From Brevundimonas sp. (GTDB taxonomy: Bacteria; Pseudomonadota; Alphaproteobacteria; Caulobacterales; Caulobacteraceae): a stretch of 11,743 bases of DNA. The stretch covers positions 1 through 11,743 of the forward strand of contig JAAXIW010000094.1 in assembly GCA_012270135.1 (NCBI GenBank), in the 5' to 3' direction. Shown here in pieces: positions 6,646-11,743 of this stretch (its first letter is position 1; each line of letters opens with the position of its first letter). Below the pieces are notes generated by a model that ran no database searches, was not told where the DNA came from, and saw only the letters and a list, made by a program, of their open reading frames with translations. The translations under genes were made by a program, and so were the position numbers.

Positions 6646-7064
6646 CCGTTGGACCCGACAGAACCGCCGTCGCCTGAGATGGTGTGCCTGTGGGGGTTGA
6701 GGCTGATCTTGTCGCGGCCGGTGTACAAGGCCGCAGATCCGAGAAGGCAGACCAGTGCCATGATCACGGCCATCAGCCGGCCCGTAGGGTCCTTTGCCGC
6801 CATACGGAACGTCAGAGCGCTCAACGGCAGCATCACCCCGCCGAATGCGACGTATAGGGGGATCCGATAGGTCGTCGCCAAGGGGACGGCCACGCAGAAG
6901 ACGACGAGAGCGGCCGTCAGGCTGACCCCCACCGCGATCAGTGTGTCCCGGATCGGGCGAAACGGCGCCGGCGGACGGGGGCGCCGGGACCGGCCCCGGG
7001 CGCGGTATTTGCCGGGACGCCAGCGGGGCACCCGGCTGTGAATCGTGGACCGCTTCGAGCCCAT
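6642..7064 (-). CDS. Hypothetical 140-aa membrane protein with Arg/Pro-rich N-terminus
   Basis: I do not recognise a family. Residues 1-39 are strongly basic and proline-rich (about fourteen Arg/Lys before residue 40), then three hydrophobic segments follow at about 42-63, 70-90 and 97-115, and a polar tail ends in GDGGSVGSNG. The basic head would stay in the cytoplasm. Start choice is uncertain: ATG 7064 lies 4 bp after the DUF305 stop without a clear ribosome site, so part of the basic head could be non-coding. The stop overlaps the acyltransferase start by 4 bp, which supports a real translated frame. Being between DUF305 and the acyltransferase, it is likely co-transcribed with them. Confidence 0.65.
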   Translation of the reverse strand: MGSKRSTIHSRVPRWRPGKYRARGRSRRPRPPAPFRPIRDTLIAVGVSLTAALVVFCVAVPLATTYRIPLYVAFGGVMLPLSALTFRMAAKDPTGRLMAVIMALVCLLGSAALYTGRDKISLNPHRHTISGDGGSVGSNG

Positions 7065-7068
7065 CGGC

Positions 7069-7494
7069 CTAGTTCGGCCGGCTCTCGCGGGTGGCCAGCC
7101 ACACCCGCATGCGGACGATCTCCGCCTCCTGGGTCCGGATGACCTCCTGGGCGAGGCCGCGTACCTCCGGATCGGAGCCGTGCTCGAGCGCGATCCTGGC
7201 CATGGCGACCGCGCCCTCGTGGTGGGCGATCATGCCACGCATGAAGTCGACGTCGGCGTCGCCGCTGTACTCGATCTCCATGGCCGAATGCATCCGGGCG
7301 TTGGCCTCCTTGTAGGACCGGGTCGCCGGGCTGTCGGCCGCCGCGTCGCTGTGGCCAGCGTGTTGATCGATGGGCCGGGCATCGACCGCTGGGGTCGCGG
7401 ACGGTCTCGCGGCCTGGCGGGACAACATGCCGAAGCCGAACACCGAGACGAGAAGGAAGAGCGCGATCACGCTGACCCATCCGATGCGTTTCAT
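7069..7494 (-). CDS. DUF305 protein (membrane-anchored, His/Met-rich)
   Basis: This 141-aa protein has an N-terminal hydrophobic segment (7-24) that acts as signal anchor, then a periplasmic spacer containing HAGH (45-48), and a DUF305 domain with the signature DFMRGMIAHHEGAVAMA (83-99), repeated Met/His pairs and a closing AEIVRMRVWL. DUF305 proteins are small helical, ferritin-like domains often found beside copper or silver resistance genes; a metal-binding role is plausible but not established. The HH and surrounding Met residues are intact. AGGAGA lies 5-6 nt before the ATG, which is 30 bp downstream of the ATPase stop, so the gene is probably in the same transcript. It could sequester periplasmic metal exported by the neighbouring pumps (inference). 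Confidence 0.85.
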   Translation of the reverse strand: MKRIGWVSVIALFLLVSVFGFGMLSRQAARPSATPAVDARPIDQHAGHSDAAADSPATRSYKEANARMHSAMEIEYSGDADVDFMRGMIAHHEGAVAMARIALEHGSDPEVRGLAQEVIRTQEAEIVRMRVWLATRESRPN

Positions 7495-7524
7495 AGGGTT
7501 CTCCTGTGCTTGGGGTTTACGAGT

Positions 7525-10104
7525 TCACGCGGCCTCTCGCGGGCCGCGCCAGGCGAGCAGACGCAGCGCGTTGAAGACGACCAGCAGCGTCGACCCCTCG
7601 TGGAGGGCTACCGCCGGACCGATGCCGAGCCCGAAGATCGTCGCCGGAACGAGGAAGGCCACCACGCCGAGGCTGACGAACAGATTCTGACGGATGATGC
7701 GGCGGGTCTGCCGGCTGAGGCCGACGGTGAACGGCAGCTTGGACAGGTCGTCGGCCATCAGGGCGACGTCGGCCGTCTCCAGGGCGACGTCCGATCCGGC
7801 CGCACCCATGCCGACCCCCACGGACGCCGTCGCCATCTCCGTGGCGTCGTGGACCCCGTCACCGACCATGGCGACCGAGGCCTCCGCCCGCAGTTTCTTG
7901 ATGGCCTCGACCTTGTCCTCCGGCATCAGGTCGCCCCAGGCCTCGGTCAGGCCGACCTGCCCGGCGACCGCCTGGGCGGCCTTCTGATGGTCGCCCGAGA
8001 TCATGATCATCCGGCGGATGCCGAGCGCGCGCAGCGCCGTCAGCGTCTCGCGCGCCTTCGACCGGGGCGTGTCCAGAAGCCCGATGATGCCGAGGTCCTT
8101 GTTTCCCTGCCGCACCACCATGAGGGTGCGGCCCTCGTTGCGCAGGGCGGCGACGGCGATCTCCGTATCGGGGCCGAGCGGCGCGATGCCATCGGCGCCG
8201 AACATCTCCGGCTTGCCGATCCAGATCTCCTCACCCTCCAGCCGGGCGGTGACACCTTTCCCCGTCAGGCTGCGCAGATCCGTCGCGGTTCGCGCGGGCG
8301 CGGTCGCCAGGCGCTGGCTTCCATCCCGGACGATCGCCTCCGCGAGCGGATGGTCGCTGAGCCGTTCGACGGCGACGGCGATCTTCAGCAGTTCGTCTTC
8401 GGTCGTCTGGCCGAAGGGCACGACATCGGTGATCCGCGGCTTGCCTTCGGTGAGGGTCCCGGTCTTGTCGAAGGCGATGGCGTCCAGCGCGCCCAGGTTC
8501 TCCAACGGCGCTCCGCCCTTGACCAGGACCCCGGCCCGGGCCGCCCGGGCCACGCCGGACAGCACCGCGCTGGGCGTGGCGATGGCCAGGGCGCAGGGGC
8601 GCGCCGCCACCAGCACCGCCATCGCGCGGTAGAAGCTGTCGCGGAACGGCTCGTCGACGACCACCCAGGCGAACAGGAGGACGAAGGCCAGACCGAGGAC
8701 CAGGGGGACGAAGACGCGCTCGAAGCGGTCGGTGAAGCGCTGCGTCGGCGACTTCTGGGTCTCGGCCTCGCTGACCATCCGTACGACCTTGGCCAGGGTC
8801 GTGTCGTTAGAGCGCCGCGTCGTCTCGATCTCGATCGCGCCGCCGCCATTGATCGTGCCGGCGAAGACCACCGACGACGCCACGACCGATGCGGGCCTGG
8901 CCCGCGCCTCCTCGGCGTCCGTGACCGGCTGCTTGTCGACCGGGATGCTCTCGCCGGTGACCGGCGCCTGGTTGACGCTGGACGTGCCCTTGCTCACGAA
9001 GCCGTCGGCCGGCAACCGCTCGTTCGGCCGGACGACGACCAGGTCGCCGATCTCCAGCTGCTCCACGGGCAGTTCGACGACCTGATCGCCGCGTCGCACA
9101 TGGGCGGTGCGCGGCGCCAGGGCCGCCAGCGCCTCGATCGCCTTCTTGGCGCGGCCCAAGGCGTAGTGCTCGAGCGCGTGCCCCAGGCTGAACAGGAACA
9201 GTAGCAGCGCCCCCTCCGCCCAGGCGCCCAGCGCGGCCGCGCCGGCGGCCGCCACCAGCATCAGGGTGTCGATCTCGAACCGCTTGCGCCGCAGGTTTCC
9301 GATGGCTTCGCCGACCGTGAACCAGCCGCCCAGGGCGTAGGCGATCAGGAAGAGCGCGAACGGCAGCACCTCCGGGAGGGCCGGAACGAATTTCTCGATC
9401 AGCCAGCCGACCGTCAGGGCGACGCCGCTCCCCACGGCGAAGATCAGCTCCGTGTTCGGCCCCAGCACCCCGCCATGGCTATGGTCATGGCCGTCGCCCT
9501 CGGAATGGCCGTGGTCGTGTCCGTCGCCCTCGGCGTGTCCGTGATCGTGGCCGTCTTCCGGATCGTGCCTCGACGCCGCGTCCGGCGCCGCTTGCGGGGC
9601 CACGTCCGGGACCGCTTGCGGCGCCGGCCCCACAGCCGCTGGCGGGCTGGCGACGGCCGACGTCGCCGTCAACTTGAGACCAAGAGACGCCAGGCGCCCG
9701 ACCAATCTCGCCCGGCGCGTGGCCCGGCGGTCGAACTCCAGACGCAAGGCGCCCGCCGGATCCAGCGCGGCTTCGATGATGCCGGCTTCCTCGCCCAAGG
9801 CGACCGCGAGCGTGCGGGCGTGACGCGCATGGCGGACGCCGTCCACGCGTCCCGTCAGATGTCCGAACCGCTCGCTGACCTCGGCGCCGGCCTGCCGCGC
9901 CCGCCGCCTGACCTGGGCCAGCGACAGCAGGTCCGGATCGTAGTGGATGCAGAGCTCCGCGCCGTCCGCGCCTTCGACCAGATGCGCCTCGGACACGCCC
10001 GCCTCGGCCTGCATGAGGGCGATGAGACGGCCCACGCATCCATCCTGGGCGTCAGGCGCGTGAGGAAGGAGGACGGGAATGTTGAGCCGGAGGGTCTTCG
10101 GCAT
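7525..10104 (-). CDS. Heavy-metal P1B-type ATPase with His-rich linker and altered motifs
   Basis: This 859-aa pump begins with about 165 residues that look like two degenerate HMA-type folds without CxxC (only DGCVGR at 21-26). An Ala/Pro linker and a His-rich stretch (180-211, ten His) follow, then the membrane region. TGES is at 383-386, the phosphorylated Asp is D546 (DKTGT), and SDHP lies in the nucleotide-binding domain. Near the end, HEGST (835-839) resembles the TM motif of P1B-4 pumps (Co/Fe/Zn/Ni-type exporters). Two key sites deviate: the membrane motif is Arg-Pro-Cys (502-504) where relatives have Ser-Pro-Cys or Cys-Pro-Cys, and the hinge reads GDGVHDATEM (748-757) where GDGVNDAPAL/M is near-universal. 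Otherwise the frame is intact. ATG 10104 has GAGG about 8 nt upstream and lies 9 bp after the 43-aa gene. It exports a divalent metal by class, but the specificity and full activity are uncertain. Confidence 0.9.
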   Translation of the reverse strand: MPKTLRLNIPVLLPHAPDAQDGCVGRLIALMQAEAGVSEAHLVEGADGAELCIHYDPDLLSLAQVRRRARQAGAEVSERFGHLTGRVDGVRHARHARTLAVALGEEAGIIEAALDPAGALRLEFDRRATRRARLVGRLASLGLKLTATSAVASPPAAVGPAPQAVPDVAPQAAPDAASRHDPEDGHDHGHAEGDGHDHGHSEGDGHDHSHGGVLGPNTELIFAVGSGVALTVGWLIEKFVPALPEVLPFALFLIAYALGGWFTVGEAIGNLRRKRFEIDTLMLVAAAGAAALGAWAEGALLLFLFSLGHALEHYALGRAKKAIEALAALAPRTAHVRRGDQVVELPVEQLEIGDLVVVRPNERLPADGFVSKGTSSVNQAPVTGESIPVDKQPVTDAEEARARPASVVASSVVFAGTINGGGAIEIETTRRSNDTTLAKVVRMVSEAETQKSPTQRFTDRFERVFVPLVLGLAFVLLFAWVVVDEPFRDSFYRAMAVLVAARPCALAIATPSAVLSGVARAARAGVLVKGGAPLENLGALDAIAFDKTGTLTEGKPRITDVVPFGQTTEDELLKIAVAVERLSDHPLAEAIVRDGSQRLATAPARTATDLRSLTGKGVTARLEGEEIWIGKPEMFGADGIAPLGPDTEIAVAALRNEGRTLMVVRQGNKDLGIIGLLDTPRSKARETLTALRALGIRRMIMISGDHQKAAQAVAGQVGLTEAWGDLMPEDKVEAIKKLRAEASVAMVGDGVHDATEMATASVGVGMGAAGSDVALETADVALMADDLSKLPFTVGLSRQTRRIIRQNLFVSLGVVAFLVPATIFGLGIGPAVALHEGSTLLVVFNALRLLAWRGPREAA
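9481..9555. repeat. 30-bp tandem repeat coding for the His-rich linker
   Basis: Two imperfect 30-bp units (9481-9510, 9511-9540) and a half unit (9541-9555) encode GHDHGH-[AS]EGD repeats on the - strand, inside the ATPase gene. Units differ mainly at third positions, as expected for an in-frame expansion kept for metal-binding histidines. Confidence 0.85.
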
Positions 10105-10113
10105 GATCGGGCC

Positions 10114-10245
10114 TCAGGGGAAGTCGCGGGTAAGGTTGGAGCGCTCAGGGATGAGAAGACCGGCGCCTTGCATGGCTGCGCCCGCGGCGAAGGCGGCGAG
10201 GGCCAGGATCGCGCTGAGCAGGGTGACGAGACGTTTGCGATCCAC
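10114..10245 (-). CDS. 43-aa single-span membrane peptide in the metal operon
   Basis: GTG at 10245 is preceded at 6 nt by TGAGGAGG (ribosome site at 10252-10258), which also contains the stop codon of the upstream methyltransferase-like gene. The product starts MDRKRLVTLLSAIL, has one hydrophobic segment at about 6-30 after a basic head (positive-inside), and ends GLLIPERSNLTRDFP. The stop is 9 bp before the ATPase ATG. I know no family for it. The strong ribosome site, tight spacing and membrane character argue that it is real; it could assist the neighbouring ATPase, or serve mainly to couple translation. A longer frame from 10344 exists, but its N-terminal part overlaps the upstream gene and looks artefactual. 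Confidence 0.7.
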   Translation of the reverse strand: MDRKRLVTLLSAILALAAFAAGAAMQGAGLLIPERSNLTRDFP

Positions 10246-10255
10246 GTCGACCTCC

Positions 10256-10867
10256 TCAGGGCAATGCGACGACGGCGTCGAGCCAGCCGATCGCCTGGAG
10301 GCGCTCCAGCCCTTCGAACACGGGCAGCGCCAGGAGGAAGACAAAGCCGTCGCGGACGGTCTTGAGGAAGAACGACGGGCGGACCGACAGCTCCGGCTCG
10401 TCCCGCCAGAGGCGAGGATCCGGAAGGAAGCGCGGGGTCCGCTCGTAATACCTCCGGTAGGTCTTGCCGAAGGCGGTCCCTAGGTAGCTCTCCTCGCGTC
10501 TCGCGACGATCAGGAAGACCGCCCAGCAGGCCAGGGCGAACGCGAGGCCGACGCTGAGGCTGCCGGTCTGGGCGCCGACCCCGAAGGCCCCGATGACGCT
10601 GAAGACGTAGAGCGGATTGCGGCACAGGGAATAGGGTCCGCTGGTGACGATCACCTGCTTCTTGCGCCCGCCGATGTATAGGGAGCACCAGGCGCGTCCG
10701 AGCACACAGACCATGATCGCCACCAGGCCGAGATGCTCGACCGGGTGTTCGAGCCCGGGCAGCGCTCGCACGAGAGCGGTCCAGGCCAGCAGGGCGAACA
10801 GGCCAGCGGCGATGAAGAGTTTCCGCCACCGCTGGACCGAGGCGATGTCGATCAGGGGCGGGCTCAT
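10256..10867 (-). CDS. Isoprenylcysteine carboxyl methyltransferase-like membrane protein
   Basis: This 203-aa protein has several membrane segments and the ICMT/PEMT family signature: SGPYSLCRNPLY (75-86), then a long hydrophobic run and ARREESYLGTAFGKTYRRYYERTPRFLP (121-148), where the family's EE and Tyr/Arg residues bind S-adenosylmethionine. Bacteria lack prenylated CaaX proteins, so the real substrate is unknown. Such genes often sit beside metal-efflux ATPases and CDF transporters. I chose ATG 10867 because it overlaps the CDF stop by 4 bp (ATGA) and starts just before the conserved region; an open frame reaches 10993 but that extension is Arg/Gly-rich and overlaps the CDF gene. The stop lies inside the ribosome site of the 43-aa gene. 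Confidence 0.85.
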   Translation of the reverse strand: MSPPLIDIASVQRWRKLFIAAGLFALLAWTALVRALPGLEHPVEHLGLVAIMVCVLGRAWCSLYIGGRKKQVIVTSGPYSLCRNPLYVFSVIGAFGVGAQTGSLSVGLAFALACWAVFLIVARREESYLGTAFGKTYRRYYERTPRFLPDPRLWRDEPELSVRPSFFLKTVRDGFVFLLALPVFEGLERLQAIGWLDAVVALP

Positions 10868-11469
10868 GCGTCCGCCTCCGCGCCGTCGCGTCGCGCGGCC
10901 CGGGCGTCGCCGAGGATGTCGAGCCCCCCCTTTGCCGCGATGGCCGCGACCAGGACGCCGACCACCAAGTCGGGCCAAGCCTGGTCCAGCCACATCACCA
11001 GACCGCCGGCGACGAGGATGCCGCCGTTGGACGCGAAATCATTGAGGCTGAAGGTCTCGGCGGCCTTCATGTTGACGTCGCTGCTCTGCTGGCGACGGAT
11101 GAGCATGAGGCAGATCAGGTTGATGACCGCGGCGATGACGGCGAGGACCATCATGGTCGGGCCGACCGGTTCCGTCCCGGTCAGCGTCCGGCGCAGGGCG
11201 TCGAGCAGGACGAGGACCGCGAAGATCAGCAGCATCACGCCAGAGACCTGAGCCGCGCGGGTCTTCCAGATCAGGGCCCGGCCGACCGCGAGGAAGCTGA
11301 TCAGATAGACGGCCGCGTCGGATCCGTTGTCCACGGCGTTGGCCAGCAGGGCGCTGGAGTCGGCGGCGAGGCCGCCGACTCCCAAGCCCACGAACAGCAG
11401 AGCGTTCAGGGCCAGCACCGCCAGAAGCGTGCGGCGCTGGACCTGCTCCGTTCCGTGAGCCCCGCTCAT
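10864..11469 (-). CDS. Short CDF-family cation transporter
   Basis: This 201-aa protein has about six hydrophobic segments. The second contains ADSSALLANAVDNGSDAAVY, giving the DxxxD metal pair D47/D51 of cation diffusion facilitators. The fifth begins SLNDFASNGGILVAGG, with D144 as a likely third ligand. PWPDLVVG-like text (AWPDLVVGVLVA) follows, as usual for the family. CDF proteins exchange Zn, Co, Cd or similar cations for protons across the inner membrane. It ends soon after the sixth segment (LDILGDARAARRDG), so it lacks the roughly 80-residue cytoplasmic dimerisation domain of YiiP-type members; short members of this kind are common in metal islands. Start and stop each overlap a neighbouring gene by 4 bp. 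Confidence 0.88.
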   Translation of the reverse strand: MSGAHGTEQVQRRTLLAVLALNALLFVGLGVGGLAADSSALLANAVDNGSDAAVYLISFLAVGRALIWKTRAAQVSGVMLLIFAVLVLLDALRRTLTGTEPVGPTMMVLAVIAAVINLICLMLIRRQQSSDVNMKAAETFSLNDFASNGGILVAGGLVMWLDQAWPDLVVGVLVAAIAAKGGLDILGDARAARRDGAEADA

Positions 11470-11743
11470 TCCTCGATCCCTTCCGCCTGTCGATGCTTCA
11501 CGGCCTTGGCCGCGAAGGTCGGCAGGACCAGCAGGGTCAGGGCGGTGGCGGTCAGGAGGCCGCCGATGACCACGGTCGCCAGAGGCTTCTGCACCTCGGC
11601 CCCCGCGCCATGGGCGATCGCCATCGGGATGAAGCCGACGATGGCGACGAGGGCAGTCGTCAGCACGGCGCGCAGCCGGCTGAAAGCGCCCTCGATCGCG
11701 GCCAGCCTCGGGGCCGCGCCCGCCTGCAACCGTTCCCGGCTGG
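11466..11743 (-). CDS. C-terminal end of a CzcA/CusA-type RND heavy-metal pump (cut by window edge)
   Basis: Only the last 91 or so residues are in the window; the gene continues past the right edge. The sequence EGAFSRLRAVLTTALVAIVG, GFIPMAIAHGAGAEVQKPLA and TVVIGGLLTATALTLLVLP is the typical final transmembrane region of heavy-metal efflux RND proteins (CzcA, CusA, CnrA), which drive metal out through a tripartite envelope pump using protons. The usual Pro in RLRPVLMTA is Ala here. The charged tail AVKHRQAEGIEE ends at TGA 11466-11468, overlapping the CDF start by 4 bp. Metal specificity cannot be told from this end. The membrane-fusion and outer-membrane partners are presumably upstream, to the right. 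Confidence 0.92.
   Translation of the reverse strand, partial: SRERLQAGAAPRLAAIEGAFSRLRAVLTTALVAIVGFIPMAIAHGAGAEVQKPLATVVIGGLLTATALTLLVLPTFAAKAVKHRQAEGIEE

Noticed and set aside
7045..9204. 719-codon open frame on the + strand
   Set aside because: It lies antisense to the ATPase and DUF305 genes, has Arg/Asp/His-rich composition without any domain, and is explained by GC-rich codon bias on the real strand.
9481..9555. Tandem repeats considered as a CRISPR or regulatory array
   Set aside because: The period is 30 bp with no spacers and stays in frame with the ATPase His-rich linker.
9475..10365. 296-codon + strand frame starting MAMVMAVALGMAVVVSVALG, which looks like a membrane repeat
   Set aside because: It is the antisense reading of the His-rich repeat of the ATPase; the rest is Arg-rich and unrelated to any family.
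10868..10993. N-terminal extension of the methyltransferase-like gene to 10993
   Set aside because: The extension is Arg/Gly-rich, overlaps the CDF gene, and ATG 10867 makes a standard 4-bp overlap.

Overview
The window is GC-rich (about 65%), densely packed DNA that reads like an alphaproteobacterium, most likely Caulobacterales (Brevundimonas, Caulobacter or Phenylobacterium type). That placement is inferred from base composition, gene style and gene families; no rRNA or tRNA is present to prove it. There are two blocks, and both look like accessory DNA.

Left block (1-5304): the end of a PA0069-type radical SAM gene (1-1094, +) is followed by 586 bp without a credible gene, which may hold a decayed transposase tail. 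Then comes a four-gene overlapping + strand cassette: a Pch2/TRIP13-type AAA+ ATPase (cap6, 1681-2562), a 155-aa protein that I read as a second HORMA-like protein with a flexible tail (2549-3016), a bacterial HORMA protein (cap7, 3016-3519) and a CD-NTase (3516-4400). Facing them on the - strand, with stop codons only 4 bp apart, is an S-4TM pore-forming effector (4405-5304). Together these form a type III (HORMA/TRIP13) CBASS anti-phage system. By family knowledge, HORMA binding switches on the CD-NTase, TRIP13 remodels HORMA to switch it off, and the nucleotide product triggers the membrane effector. Unusual points are the convergent, separately promoted effector, a strong hairpin terminator for the sensor operon inside the effector's 3' end, and a 10-bp palindrome that supplies both stop codons.

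Right block (5521-11743, all on -): a metal-efflux operon read from right to left. It runs: 3' end of a CzcA/CusA-type RND pump, short CDF transporter, isoprenylcysteine-methyltransferase-like membrane enzyme, 43-aa membrane peptide with an excellent ribosome site, P1B-type ATPase with a His-rich linker, DUF305 protein, 140-aa membrane protein, and OafA-type acyltransferase. Most junctions overlap by 4 bp or are separated by at most 30 bp, so this is probably one transcript. The ATPase ends in a P1B-4-like HEGST motif but has Arg-Pro-Cys in place of the usual Ser/Cys-Pro-Cys and an altered GDGxND hinge.

No CRISPR array, tRNA, integrase or complete insertion sequence was seen.
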